Source: Demequina gelatinilytica
GTDB lineage: Bacteria; Actinomycetota; Actinomycetes; Actinomycetales; Demequinaceae
Assembly: GCF_000971115.1 (NCBI RefSeq)
Contig: NZ_BBLV01000007.1
Location: 62,001 to 126,000 of the forward strand
Reading direction: 5' to 3'
DNA: 64,000 bases
The number at the start of each line of letters is the position of its first letter. The stretch's first letter is position 1. Shown here in pieces: positions 29,844 to 39,030 of the stretch. The notes under the pieces were generated by a model that worked only from the letters and a program-made list of their open reading frames with translations, ran no database searches and was not told the DNA's origin. The translations under genes and the position numbers were made by a program.

Positions 29844-31067
29844 GTGCGCGTCCTCCTGGGCGTCACCGGCGGTGTCGCGGCGTACAAGGCCGCCATCGTG
29901 CTGAGACGCCTCAAGGAGGACGGGCACACCGTCCGCGTGGTCCCCACGGCTGCCTCGTTGCAGTTCGTGGGGCGCGCGACGTGGGAGGCGTTGTCGGGCC
30001 TTCCCGCCACGACGGACACCTTCGACAACGTCCCCGCGGTCGAGCACGTGAGGCTCGGCCAGCAGGCGGACCTCGTGCTGGTCGCTCCGGCGACCGCCGA
30101 CTTCCTCGCGCAGCTCGCCCACGGTGAGGCACGCGACCTCCTGGGCAACGCGCTGCTTGCGACGCGCGCCCCCGTGGTCGTCGCCCCTGCGATGCACACC
30201 GAGATGTGGGAGAAGCCCTCGACTCAGGCCAACGTCGCGACGCTGCGGGAGCGGGGCGTCACCGTCATCGATCCCGCGGTCGGCCGCCTGACCGGGCCCG
30301 ACTCGGGCCCCGGGCGCCTTCCGGAGCCGGAGGAGATCGTCGCCGCTGCGTATGCGGTGGTGGGCTCCGGGCCCATGCCCGACGGGACCTCCTCCGCGCC
30401 GTGGGGCGACCTTGCCGGCGTGCGCATCGTCATCTCCGCCGGGGGGACCCGCGAGCCCATCGACGCCGTGCGCTACCTGGGCAACCGTTCGTCGGGGCAT
30501 CAGGGCTTCGCGCTCGCCGAGGCGGCGCGCGAGCGCGGTGCGCACGTGACCGTGGTCGCGGCGAACGTGGCCCTCCCGCTGAGCGAGGGCGTCGCCCGCG
30601 TCGACGTCGAGACCAGCGCGGAGCTCGCCCGGGCCGTGCGCCAGTCTGCAGCCGAGGCCGACGTGGTGGTGATGGCGGCCGCCGTCGCGGACTTCCGTCC
30701 CCGCGAGGCCTCGGCCACCAAGATCAAGAAGGACGGCAGCGGCGCGCTCACGCTCGAGCTCGTCGAGACGGAGGACATCCTCCGCTCGCTGGTCCTCGAG
30801 GCGGTGCCGGGCCGCACGGTCGTGGGCTTCGCCGCGGAGACGGGCGACGATGCGACGTCCGCGGTCGAGCATGCGCGCGCCAAGGCGCGGCGCAAGGGTG
30901 CCGACCTGCTCGTCTTCAACCCCGTGGGGGAGGGGCGAGGCTTCGGCGACGTCCCCAACGAGGTGACGATGCTCGACGCCGCCGGCGCGGAGGTCGGGCG
31001 GGCCGCCGGGCCCAAGCTCGCGGTCGCGCATGCGGTGCTCGACGCGGTGGCACGCCTGCGCGGCTGA
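29844..31067 (+). CDS. coaBC: Bifunctional CoaBC
   Basis: 407 residues. The N-terminal flavoprotein domain is phosphopantothenoylcysteine decarboxylase (Coa[19 protein letters not shown] at the start, [16 protein letters not shown] near 75, [15 protein letters not shown] near 110, with the decarboxylation motif P-A-M-x-x-x-M-W). The C-terminal domain is phosphopantothenate-cysteine ligase (Coa[23 protein letters not shown] near 197 and SATKIKKDG near 290). It carries out two steps of CoA synthesis. There is no clear Shine-Dalgarno sequence before GTG 29844, which suggests coupling to rpoZ. Confidence 0.96.
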   Translation: MRVLLGVTGGVAAYKAAIVLRRLKEDGHTVRVVPTAASLQFVGRATWEALSGLPATTDTFDNVPAVEHVRLGQQADLVLVAPATADFLAQLAHGEARDLLGNALLATRAPVVVAPAMHTEMWEKPSTQANVATLRERGVTVIDPAVGRLTGPDSGPGRLPEPEEIVAAAYAVVGSGPMPDGTSSAPWGDLAGVRIVISAGGTREPIDAVRYLGNRSSGHQGFALAEAARERGAHVTVVAANVALPLSEGVARVDVETSAELARAVRQSAAEADVVVMAAAVADFRPREASATKIKKDGSGALTLELVETEDILRSLVLEAVPGRTVVGFAAETGDDATSAVEHARAKARRKGADLLVFNPVGEGRGFGDVPNEVTMLDAAGAEVGRAAGPKLAVAHAVLDAVARLRG

Positions 31068-31134
31068 GCCCCGCCGATCATGCGCCGTGGCGCCGGCCCG
31101 ACACGTGCGCGGTGAGACGGTCGCACCCCGCCAT

Positions 31135-31147
31135 TACGATGTCCGGC
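31135..31147 (+). promoter_or_regulatory. Leaderless -10 element of metK
   Basis: TACGAT at 31135-31140 and 7 nt to ATG 31148. No S-adenosylmethionine riboswitch could fit in a leaderless transcript. Confidence 0.55.
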
Positions 31148-32317
31148 ATGACCTCCCTCAGGCTGTTCACCTCCGAGTCCGTGACCGAGGGTCACCCCGA
31201 CAAGATCTGCGACCAGGTCTCCGACGCGATCCTCGACGAGATGCTGCGGCAGGACCCGCTGTCGCGCGTCGCGGTGGAGACGATGGTGACCACCGGGCTC
31301 GTGCACGTCGCGGGTGAGGTGACCACGGAGGCGTACGTCGACATCCCGGGCACCATCCGGGGCGTGGTGAACGACATCGGCTACACGTCCTCGCACGCCG
31401 GCTTCGACGGCGACTCGTGCGGCGTGTCGGTGTCGATCGGCGAGCAGTCGCCCGACATCTGGATGGGGGTGGGCAACGCAACGGACTCCGACGCGCAGGA
31501 GCTCGGCGCGGGCGACCAGGGCCTGATGTTCGGGTACGCCTGCAAGGACACGCCCGAGCTCATGCCGCTGCCCATCCACATGGCGCACGCGCTGACGGCG
31601 CGTCTGGCCCAGGTGCGTCGCAGCGGCGAGGTCGCCGGGCTGCGTCCGGATGGCAAGGCGCAGGTGACCATCGGCTACGACGGCGAGCGCGCCGTGTCGG
31701 TGGACACGGTCGTCGTGTCGACCCAGCACGCGGAGGAGGTCGCGACGGAGGACCTGCGCGCCGCCGTCGAGGAGCTGGTGATCGCCCCGGTCCTCGCTCG
31801 CTACGAGCTCGACGCGTCCGCGCATCGTTCCCTCATCAACCCCACCGGTCGCTTCGAGATCGGCGGCCCCAAGGGCGACGCGGGCCTCACGGGTCGCAAG
31901 ATCATCGTCGACACGTACGGTGGCATGGCGCGCCACGGCGGCGGTGCGTTCTCCGGCAAGGACCCGTCGAAGGTCGACCGCTCGGCGGCCTACGCGATGC
32001 GTTGGGTCGCGAAGAACGTGGTCGCCGCCGGCCTGGCCGACCGCTGCGAGGTCCAGGTCGCGTACGCGATCGGCACGGCGCATCCCGTGGGCCTGTACGT
32101 CGAGACCTTCGGCACGGCCACCGTGGCCGAGGCCGGGATCGTCGCCGCGATCCGTGACGTGTTCGATCTCCGCCCCGGAGCGATCATCGAGGCGCTCGAC
32201 CTGCGCCGCCCGATCTACCGCCAGACCGCCGCGTACGGGCACTTCGGCCGCGAGCTGCCCGACTTCACGTGGGAGCGCACCGACCGCGCCGCCGATCTCG
32301 CGAGCGCGGTCCGATAG
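31148..32317 (+). CDS. metK: S-adenosylmethionine synthetase
   Basis: 389 residues, family length. It makes SAM from methionine and ATP. Signatures are [21 protein letters not shown] near residue 10, [21 protein letters not shown] near 117 (in pieces), and [20 protein letters not shown] near 260. An in-frame ATG 9 nt upstream lies inside the -10 element and is rejected. Five bases separate its stop from the proposed priA start. Confidence 0.97.
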   Translation: MTSLRLFTSESVTEGHPDKICDQVSDAILDEMLRQDPLSRVAVETMVTTGLVHVAGEVTTEAYVDIPGTIRGVVNDIGYTSSHAGFDGDSCGVSVSIGEQSPDIWMGVGNATDSDAQELGAGDQGLMFGYACKDTPELMPLPIHMAHALTARLAQVRRSGEVAGLRPDGKAQVTIGYDGERAVSVDTVVVSTQHAEEVATEDLRAAVEELVIAPVLARYELDASAHRSLINPTGRFEIGGPKGDAGLTGRKIIVDTYGGMARHGGGAFSGKDPSKVDRSAAYAMRWVAKNVVAAGLADRCEVQVAYAIGTAHPVGLYVETFGTATVAEAGIVAAIRDVFDLRPGAIIEALDLRRPIYRQTAAYGHFGRELPDFTWERTDRAADLASAVR

Positions 32318-32322
32318 CCGCG

Positions 32323-34290
32323 TTGCTGCCCCGTACTGTCGCGCGCGTATGCGTCGACAGCGAGCTGCCGCACCTCGACAGACCCTTCGACTACGAGGTT
32401 CCGGAGAAGCTGCGCGCCAGCGTCGCGGTGGGATCACGTGTGCGCGTGCGGTTCAGCGGTCGGCTGCTCAACGGGGTGGTCATCGCGCTGGACGACGACA
32501 GCGACTTCGACGGCACGCTGCTGCCGCTCCATTCGTGCTCCGCCGTGCCCTCCTACACGCCCGCGGCCATCGCGTTCGCCGAGCAGGTAGCGCGGCGGTA
32601 CGGCGGCGGGCTGTGGGACGTGCTGAGGCTCATGGCCCCGCCGCGGGTCGCCGGGGTCGAGAAGCGCGACTGGTCCACCGTCGAGCATGACGAGCAGGCC
32701 TTCCGCGAGGCGCATGCGACGCTCGCGAGCGCGGCGGCGCAGGTCTCGCTTCCCGACGACGCCGTCGCGCGCGGCGCGCGCATCGTGTGGGAGGCGGTCC
32801 CCGACCCCTCGCGTCGTCACGGGCTCCCCGTCGACGCGCTGCTGGCACCGGCGGTCGCCGTCGCATCCCGCGGGCTGTCCTCCCTGGTGATCCTCCCTGA
32901 CGCGCGCGCGGTCGCGGCCGCCGCGGAGGCGTTGGAGCGTGCGGGTCTGTCGCGTTGGACCGCGCGCTCGGGCGGTCACTTCGCGGTGCTCCACGCCGAC
33001 GACGGCTCCTCGGTCCGGTTCGGCTCGTACCTCGCGGCGCTCCAGGGCCACGTGCGGATCGTGCTCGGGACGCGCCCGGTCGCGCTCCAGCCGGTGCCGG
33101 CGCTCGGTCTGATCGTCATATGGGACGACGCCTCGCCCGTGTACGACGACCCCCACGCGCCCTACCCGCACGCCCGTACGCTGGCCGCGATGCGGGCGGA
33201 CGAGGCGGGCGCCGGGGTGCTCCTGGCCTCCTACGCGCCGAGTGTCGAGGCGATGTCCCTGGTCGCCCACGGGTGGGCGGAGCGCGCGGGCGTGGCCCGC
33301 AACGAGGTCCGGGTCGCGACGCCGCTGGTCACCGTCGTGGACGATGCCCGGCGCGAGGCCGAGGGCGCCTCCGGATGGCACTGGATGCCGGCCTCCGTGT
33401 GGCGGCGTGCGCGCGGCGCCCTCGAGCGCGGGCCGGTCGGCATCATGGTGCCGCGCGCGGGCTATGTGCGCGCCACGGCCTGCGCCCGCTGCGGCGCATG
33501 GGCCGCGTGCCCGGCGTGCGAGGGCCCACTGCGCCGGGACTCCGCCACGGACCCGTTGCGGTGCGCCGAGTGCGGTGCGGAGCACCCGCATTGGCACTGC
33601 GGCGAGTGCGGCTCGCCGGCCACCAAGCAGCTGAGGCAGGGCGTCGAACGGATCGCGGAGCAGGTCACCGCGATGGCGCCGGGTGTCCCCGTGACCCTCT
33701 CTGCGGGCGCGGTGGGGACCGTGCCCGACGGGCGGGTCTCCGAGGGCATCGTGGTCGCCACACCCGGGGCCCTGCCCGCCGTCGCAGGCGGCTACGCGAG
33801 CATCGTCATCGTGGGCGCCGACGTCCCCGCGGGTGGCGCGCTCGGAGCCGAGCTCCAGGCGCTGCGCTGGTGGCTGTCCGTCGCGGCGCTCGCGCGGCCG
33901 CGCGGGGACGGGGGAGAGGTGCTCGCGGTGGGCGAGCTGCCGCCCGCGGTGCGTGAGGCGCTGGTGGGCTGGTCCGCGGGCGACTCGGCCTGGGAGGCCT
34001 ACGTCGAGCGCGCCGACCTGATGCTCCCCCCGTATCGGAGGGCGATCCGGCTCTGGGGCGAGCGGCCGGTGCTGACGCTCGCGCTGTCGGAGACCGTCGA
34101 GGGTGAGCGCCTCGAGCGCCATCGCGACGTCGCCGTGGTGGAGGCCAAGGGCGGCGTCACGCTGCTGGTGACACGTCGCGCGGCCCAGGGCGTCGTGGAC
34201 GTGCTGCGCCGACGTCAGCAGGAGTTCTCCAAGGTGGGCGACGGGGAGCTGCGCATGCGCGTCGACGCCCCGCTGGACCCCGTGTCCTGA
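32323..34290 (+). CDS. priA: Primosomal protein N' (PriA), helicase-inactive actinobacterial type
   Basis: 655 residues from TTG 32323. The N-terminal DNA-binding domain (ARVCVDSELPHLDRPFDYEVP, GSRVRVRFSGRLLNGVVI) is clear. The zinc-binding insert is around residues 385-430 (CARCGAWAACPACEG, CAECG, CGECG), and the C-terminal domain has ADLMLPPYRRAIRLWG. I see no Walker A GxxGxGKT and no DEAD box, matching the truncated-motif PriA of actinobacteria, which probably acts as a structural replication-restart factor. The start is uncertain: the only other in-frame start is GTG 32269 inside metK, and neither has a good ribosome site. Confidence 0.85.
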   Translation: MLPRTVARVCVDSELPHLDRPFDYEVPEKLRASVAVGSRVRVRFSGRLLNGVVIALDDDSDFDGTLLPLHSCSAVPSYTPAAIAFAEQVARRYGGGLWDVLRLMAPPRVAGVEKRDWSTVEHDEQAFREAHATLASAAAQVSLPDDAVARGARIVWEAVPDPSRRHGLPVDALLAPAVAVASRGLSSLVILPDARAVAAAAEALERAGLSRWTARSGGHFAVLHADDGSSVRFGSYLAALQGHVRIVLGTRPVALQPVPALGLIVIWDDASPVYDDPHAPYPHARTLAAMRADEAGAGVLLASYAPSVEAMSLVAHGWAERAGVARNEVRVATPLVTVVDDARREAEGASGWHWMPASVWRRARGALERGPVGIMVPRAGYVRATACARCGAWAACPACEGPLRRDSATDPLRCAECGAEHPHWHCGECGSPATKQLRQGVERIAEQVTAMAPGVPVTLSAGAVGTVPDGRVSEGIVVATPGALPAVAGGYASIVIVGADVPAGGALGAELQALRWWLSVAALARPRGDGGEVLAVGELPPAVREALVGWSAGDSAWEAYVERADLMLPPYRRAIRLWGERPVLTLALSETVEGERLERHRDVAVVEAKGGVTLLVTRRAAQGVVDVLRRRQQEFSKVGDGELRMRVDAPLDPVS

Positions 34291-34299
34291 GCGCCGCCC

Positions 34300-34311
34300 T
34301 AGACTGGTCCG
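34300..34311 (+). promoter_or_regulatory. Leaderless -10 element of fmt
   Basis: TAGACT at 34300-34305 and 6 nt to ATG 34312. It lies 10 bp after the priA stop. Confidence 0.55.
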
Positions 34312-35247
34312 ATGCGCCTGATCTTCGCCGGAACGCCTGAGATCGCCGTCCCGACGTTGGCCGCCCTCGAGGACGCGGGCCACGAGATCGTGGCGGTCCT
34401 CACCCAGCCCGACGCGCGCGGCAAGCGTGGTCGCACGCTCCATCCGTCGCCCGTCAAGGAGTACGCGCTCGAGCGCGGCCTCGACGTGTGGACGCCGGAG
34501 AAGGCGTCGGCGCCCGAGGTGGTCGCGCGCGTCGAGGAGCTCGAGGTCGATGCGGCGGCGGTGGTCGCGTATGGACAGATCCTCCGGCCCCGGCTGCTCG
34601 CCGCGGTCCGGCTCGCGTGGGTCAACCTGCACTTCTCCGTGCTGCCCACCTGGCGTGGCGCCGCCCCGGTGCAGCGCGCGATCATGGCCGGCGACGAGGT
34701 GACGGGCGCGAGCACGTTCGTCATCGAGAAGGGCCTCGACACAGGCCCGGTCATCGGCACGCTCACCGAGCGCATCCGCGTGACCGACACCGCCGGCGAC
34801 CTGCTCGAGCGGCTGGCCCGGCTGGGCGCGCCCCTGATGGTGCAGTCGCTCGAGGCGCTGGACTCCGGCGCGGCCCGACCCGCCGCGCAGAGCGGCGACG
34901 ATGTCAGCTACGCGGAGAAGCTCACGCGCGAGGACGCGTACGTGCGATGGGACCTCGCCGGGCACATCGTCGACCGGCGCATCCGGGGGTGCACGCCCGC
35001 ACCCGGGGCGTGGACCACGCTTCCTGATGGCTCGGTCGCGAAGCTCGGCCCGGTGTCGCCGCGCCCGCAGCGCGCCGGCACCGTCCCAGGCCAGCTCCGG
35101 GAGGAGGCCGGCGAGGTGCTGGTCGGTACGGGCACGGAGCCCGTCGCGCTCAGCTGGATCGCACCCGCCGGCAAGAAGCCGATGGACGCCGCGGCCTGGT
35201 GGCGCGGTGCACGCCTGGGCGAGGGCGCCCAGCTGGGGGAGGCATGA
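34312..35247 (+). CDS. fmt: Methionyl-tRNA formyltransferase
   Basis: 311 residues. It formylates initiator tRNA using 10-formyl-THF. The N-terminal catalytic domain has MRLIFAGTPEIAVPTLAAL, the Asn/His-region around INLHFSVLPTWRGAAPVQRAI (here VNLHFSVLPTW), and the C-terminal OB domain ends in SWIAPAGKKPMDAAAWWRG. It overlaps rsmB by 4 nt; fmt-rsmB is a conserved pair in bacteria. Confidence 0.96.
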   Translation: MRLIFAGTPEIAVPTLAALEDAGHEIVAVLTQPDARGKRGRTLHPSPVKEYALERGLDVWTPEKASAPEVVARVEELEVDAAAVVAYGQILRPRLLAAVRLAWVNLHFSVLPTWRGAAPVQRAIMAGDEVTGASTFVIEKGLDTGPVIGTLTERIRVTDTAGDLLERLARLGAPLMVQSLEALDSGAARPAAQSGDDVSYAEKLTREDAYVRWDLAGHIVDRRIRGCTPAPGAWTTLPDGSVAKLGPVSPRPQRAGTVPGQLREEAGEVLVGTGTEPVALSWIAPAGKKPMDAAAWWRGARLGEGAQLGEA

Positions 35248-36590
35248 GCCGCGCCCGGGACGTCGCCTACGACTGCGTGATGGCGGTCTCGACCGAGGGC
35301 GCGTACGCGAACCTGCTGCTCCCGTCGCTGCTCGAGAAGGCAGGGCTCGAGGGGCGGGACGCGGGCTTCACCACGGAGCTCGCCTACGGCGCGCTGCGCA
35401 TGCGGGGGCTCTACGACGCGATCATCGGCAAGGCGTCCGGCCGGGACCCCCGAGACCTGGACCCGGAGGTGCGCGTCGCGCTGTGGCTCGGCACGCACCA
35501 GGCGATCGCGATGCGGGTACCCGCACACGCCGCCGTGAACGAGACGGTCGACCAGGTCCGCCGCGAGCGCGGTGCCGGCGCCGCCAAGTTCGCGAACGCG
35601 ATCATGCGCCGGGTGACCGAGCGCGACGCGGAGGGCTGGCTTGCCGCCGTGGCCGCGGGCGATTCGCGCGCGGCGGTCGCCACGCGCCATTCGCACCCGG
35701 AGTGGGTGGTGCGCGAGCTCGAGGAGGCGCTCGCCGCAGACGGCCACGGGGGCGAGGTGACCGCGCTCCTCGAGTCCGACAACTCTCCGGCACGCGTCAC
35801 GCTCGTGGCGCGTCCCGGTCTGGTCGACCGTGAGGAGCTCATCCAGCAGGCGGGCGGCGAGGCCGGCGAGTACTCGCCCTACGCCGTGGTGCTGCCCGGC
35901 GGGCGTCCGGGTGACCTCGAGGCGGTCGCGGACGGCACCGCGGCCGTGCAGGACGAGGGCAGCCAGGTGGTCGCCGCCGCGCTGGCGTACGCGCAGCCCG
36001 TCGAGCCGGGGGAGCGGTGGCTCGACCTGTGCTCCGGTCCGGGAGGCAAGGCCGCCCTGCTCGGCGCGCTCGCCGCCGACGGCGCCGCGACGCTCGACGC
36101 GGTCGAGCTCCATCCGCATCGCGCCGACCTGGTCCGACGCTCGACGCGTGCCGTTCCGGAGGGCGTGGTCACGGTGCATACCGGGGACGGCACCACGTGG
36201 GGCGAGGACGGCACCTACGACCGCATCGTGCTCGATGCGCCGTGCTCGGGGCTGGGTGCGCTGAGGCGCCGTCCCGAGTCGCGCTGGCGTCGCCAGCCTG
36301 AGGACCTTGCCGAGCTCGTGGACCTGCAGAAGGCGCTGCTCGCCAACGCGGAGCGCCTCCTCGCTCCCGGAGGGCTGCTCGCCTACATCACGTGCTCCCC
36401 TGTGCTCGCGGAGACGCGCGGCATCGTGGCCGGCACCACGCTGCGCCAGGTCGACGCACGCGACGCTGTCGCGGCGGTCACCGGCACGGTCCCGCGCGTG
36501 TGGGGCGAGGGCCCTCACGTCCAGCTGTGGACCCATGTGCACGGCACCGACGCGATGTTCCTCGCACTCCTGGAGAAGCCCACCGCCTGA
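35244..36590 (+). CDS. rsmB: RsmB-type 16S rRNA (cytosine-5) methyltransferase
   Basis: 448 residues. An N-terminal NusB-like domain (RDVAYDCVMAVSTEGAYANLLLPSLL, VNETVDQVRRERG) precedes a SAM-dependent methyltransferase domain. The SAM site is WLDLCSGPGGKAALLGAL near residue 258, and the two cysteines of m5C methyltransferases are in DAPCSGLGALRRRPESRW near 334 and YITCSPVLAETRG near 387. It likely modifies C967 of 16S rRNA or the equivalent. Start ATGA overlaps fmt. Confidence 0.93.
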   Translation: MSRARDVAYDCVMAVSTEGAYANLLLPSLLEKAGLEGRDAGFTTELAYGALRMRGLYDAIIGKASGRDPRDLDPEVRVALWLGTHQAIAMRVPAHAAVNETVDQVRRERGAGAAKFANAIMRRVTERDAEGWLAAVAAGDSRAAVATRHSHPEWVVRELEEALAADGHGGEVTALLESDNSPARVTLVARPGLVDREELIQQAGGEAGEYSPYAVVLPGGRPGDLEAVADGTAAVQDEGSQVVAAALAYAQPVEPGERWLDLCSGPGGKAALLGALAADGAATLDAVELHPHRADLVRRSTRAVPEGVVTVHTGDGTTWGEDGTYDRIVLDAPCSGLGALRRRPESRWRRQPEDLAELVDLQKALLANAERLLAPGGLLAYITCSPVLAETRGIVAGTTLRQVDARDAVAAVTGTVPRVWGEGPHVQLWTHVHGTDAMFLALLEKPTA

Positions 36591-36740
36591 CCTCCCCGGG
36601 TCCGCCGCGCTACAGCGTCGAGATCACGGTCTCCCACAGCAGCACGAGCACCAGCAGCCCGGCGTGCTCCAGAGTGGAGAAGGCGTGCCTCGCCGAGGCT
36701 AGGGGATCGGGCCCGGTGGGGCGGCGCCAGCGGCGGCCAC

Positions 36741-36752
36741 TAGGCTTCTGGC
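36741..36752 (+). promoter_or_regulatory. Leaderless -10 element of rpe
   Basis: TAGGCT at 36741-36746 and 6 nt to ATG 36753. There is no -35-like hexamer at the expected distance. Confidence 0.55.
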
Positions 36753-37421
36753 ATGGCCATCCAGATCGCGCCGAGCATCCTGTCCGCCGACTTCGCGAAC
36801 CTCGAGCGGGACATCCTCGAGGTCGCCGATGCGGACTGGCTGCACGTCGATGTGATGGACGGGCACTTCGTGCCCAACATGACGCTCGGGCTGCCCGTGG
36901 TCGAGCGCATCGCCGAGGTCTCCCCGCTCCCGATCGACGCGCACCTCATGATCGACGACCCCGACCGCTGGGCCCCTCGCTACGCGGAGGCCGGTGCAGC
37001 CTCGGTGACGTTCCACCTCGAGGCGGCACGCGATCCGCGCACGATCGCGGCCGATCTCCACAGCCTGGGCAAGCGTGCCTCGTGCGCCATCAAGCCCGGC
37101 ACGGCCGTGGAGCAGGTGCTGCCGCTCATCGACACGCTCGACATGGTGCTGGTCATGACGGTCGAACCCGGCTTCGGCGGCCAGGCGTTCATGGAGGACA
37201 TGATGCCCAAGCTGCGCACCCTTCGCGCCGCCGCCGAGGCTGCGGGGCGCGATCTCCGGATCCAGACCGACGGCGGCATCGCACGCGCGACCATCGGCAC
37301 CGTGGTCGAGGCCGGGTGCGACGTGGTGGTCGCCGGATCCGCGATCTTCGGCGCCGAGCACCGCGGCGCAGAGATCGCGGCGTTGCGCGAGCTCGCAGGG
37401 GCGGTGCGCCATCAGGTCTGA
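36753..37421 (+). CDS. rpe: Ribulose-phosphate 3-epimerase
   Basis: 222 residues, a TIM barrel interconverting ribulose-5-P and xylulose-5-P. Signatures are IAPSILSADFANLERDI at residue 5, WLHVDVMDGHFVPNMTLG near 29 (metal/His-Asp), VMTVEPGFGGQAFM near 133 and IQTDGGI near 170. Its product precursor ribulose-5-P is a substrate of RibBA encoded downstream, which may explain its linkage to the riboflavin genes. Confidence 0.96.
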   Translation: MAIQIAPSILSADFANLERDILEVADADWLHVDVMDGHFVPNMTLGLPVVERIAEVSPLPIDAHLMIDDPDRWAPRYAEAGAASVTFHLEAARDPRTIAADLHSLGKRASCAIKPGTAVEQVLPLIDTLDMVLVMTVEPGFGGQAFMEDMMPKLRTLRAAAEAAGRDLRIQTDGGIARATIGTVVEAGCDVVVAGSAIFGAEHRGAEIAALRELAGAVRHQV

Positions 37422-37458
37422 GGCCACCGGCATCGACGCGGAGCACCTCGCCCGCGCG

Positions 37459-38439
37459 GTGGAGCTCGCCGCACGCGGGCCCGCCTACGGTCCCAACCCC
37501 CGGGTGGGCTGCGTCATCGTCGGAACCGACGGCACGGTGCTCGGGGAGGGCTGGCACCGGGGCGCGGGCACCCCGCACGCCGAGCCCGCGGCGCTCGCCG
37601 ACGCCCACGAGCGTGGGCATGACGTCGGCGGCGCCACGGCGTACGTGACCCTCGAGCCCTGCAACCACACCGGTCGCACCGGTCCCTGCACGGAGGCGCT
37701 CGCCGACGCGGGCATCGGCACCGTCCGCTACGCCGTCGAGGACCCCAACCCGCAGGCCGCGGGAGGCGGGGAGGTCCTGCGCGGACGCGGCATCGACGCG
37801 CGCCATGCAGCGTATGCGCCCGCGGCCACCCTCAACCGCCGCTGGCTCGGCTCCGTCGAGCGGGGACGCCCCTGGGTGATCGCCAAGTGGGCCCAGACGC
37901 TCGACGGACGCACCGCGGCCGTGGACGGCACCAGCTTCTGGATCACGGGTGAGGAGGCGCGGGCGCACGCGCATTCCGTGCGAGCCCAGGTCGACGCGAT
38001 CCTCGTCGGCACGGGGACGGTCGTCGCCGACGATCCGAGCCTGTCGGCCCGTCCGCCGCACGTCGAGGAACCCCACCAGCCTCTCCGCGCGGTGCTCGGA
38101 CTCCGTGACACGTTCGGCGCCAAGGTGTGGCGCGATGACCACGCCATCGCCATCCGCTCGCACGACCCCCATGAGGCGCTCGCCGCGCTCGCCGCGCGCG
38201 AGGTGCGTACCGTGGTGGTCGAAGGCGGGGGCACGGTGACCACCGCGTTCCTGCGCGCGGGCCTCGTCGACGAGGTCCATGCGTACATCGCGCCCGCCAT
38301 CCTCGGTGCCGGGACATCGGCCGTGGGGGAGCTGGGAATCGGGACCATGGGCGGGGCGTTGAGGGGGCGGGACGTGACCGCGACCGCCCTGGGCGTCGAT
38401 ACGCTGGTCACCGCCTTCTTCCAGAGAGGACCGCAGTAG
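37459..38439 (+). CDS. ribD: Bifunctional riboflavin deaminase/reductase RibD
   Basis: 326 residues from the first standard start. N-terminal zinc deaminase domain: HAEPAALAD (ligand His and catalytic Glu) and EPCNHTGRTGPC (two zinc Cys). C-terminal reductase domain: KWAQTLDGRTAAVDGTSFWITG, VGTGTVVADDPSL, VVVEGGGTVTTAF. It performs two consecutive steps of riboflavin synthesis. GTG 37459 has no ribosome site and removes most of the first helix of the deaminase domain. Coding similarity continues upstream to 37432 (I-D-A-E-H-L-A-R-A-V), where the codon is ATC with GAGG 8 nt before it, so the true start may be ATC 37432. Confidence 0.92.
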   Translation: MELAARGPAYGPNPRVGCVIVGTDGTVLGEGWHRGAGTPHAEPAALADAHERGHDVGGATAYVTLEPCNHTGRTGPCTEALADAGIGTVRYAVEDPNPQAAGGGEVLRGRGIDARHAAYAPAATLNRRWLGSVERGRPWVIAKWAQTLDGRTAAVDGTSFWITGEEARAHAHSVRAQVDAILVGTGTVVADDPSLSARPPHVEEPHQPLRAVLGLRDTFGAKVWRDDHAIAIRSHDPHEALAALAAREVRTVVVEGGGTVTTAFLRAGLVDEVHAYIAPAILGAGTSAVGELGIGTMGGALRGRDVTATALGVDTLVTAFFQRGPQ

Positions 38440-39030
38440 ATGTTCACCGGCATCGTCGAGTCGCTCGGCACCGTCACCTCCGTGACCGTCGCCGACGCGA
38501 CCGCACGGCTCACCATCGAGGCCCCCGGCCTCACCGATCTTGTCCATGGCGAGTCGATCGCCGTCCAGGGCGTCTGCCTCACCGTCGCCTCGCATGAGGG
38601 CAGCACATGGACCGCGGACGTCATGCGTGTGACGCTCGAGACCACCGCGCTCGGCGAGCTGACCGCGGGCTCCCGCGTCAACCTCGAGCGCGCGACACCC
38701 GCCGGCGGGCGCCTCGGCGGCCACATCATGCAGGGCCACGTGGACGGCGTCGCGACGCTCGCGATGCGCGACTCCCAGGCCGAGTGGACCGACCTCACGT
38801 TCGAGATCCCGTCCGAGCTCACGCGCTACGTGGTCCGCAAGGGCTCGATCGCGCTCAACGGCGTGTCCCTCACGGTCGCGGAGATCCACGATGCGCGGGT
38901 CACGGTCTCGCTCATCCCGACCACCCTCGCGGAGACGACCTTCGGGGCTATCGAGGTCGGCCAGCGCGCCAACGTCGAGGTCGACGTGGTCGCCAAGTAC
39001 GTCGAGAAGCTCGTGGCGGCCCACGCATGA
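38440..39030 (+). CDS. ribE: Riboflavin synthase (alpha type)
   Basis: 196 residues of two lumazine-binding repeats, [12 protein letters not shown]...[13 protein letters not shown] and the second beginning GHVDGVATL with [15 protein letters not shown] near residue 132. It dismutates two 6,7-dimethyl-8-ribityllumazine molecules to riboflavin. ATG follows the ribD stop directly (TAGATG), and it overlaps ribBA by 4 nt. The gene is also called ribC in some species. Confidence 0.96.
   Translation: MFTGIVESLGTVTSVTVADATARLTIEAPGLTDLVHGESIAVQGVCLTVASHEGSTWTADVMRVTLETTALGELTAGSRVNLERATPAGGRLGGHIMQGHVDGVATLAMRDSQAEWTDLTFEIPSELTRYVVRKGSIALNGVSLTVAEIHDARVTVSLIPTTLAETTFGAIEVGQRANVEVDVVAKYVEKLVAAHA

Noticed and set aside
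31068-31147. SAM riboswitch before metK
   Set aside because: Only 80 bp are available, no conserved SAM core is visible, and the promoter predicts a leaderless mRNA.
37000-37460. FMN riboswitch in front of ribD
   Set aside because: No conserved riboswitch core is seen and ribD lies only 37 nt after rpe.
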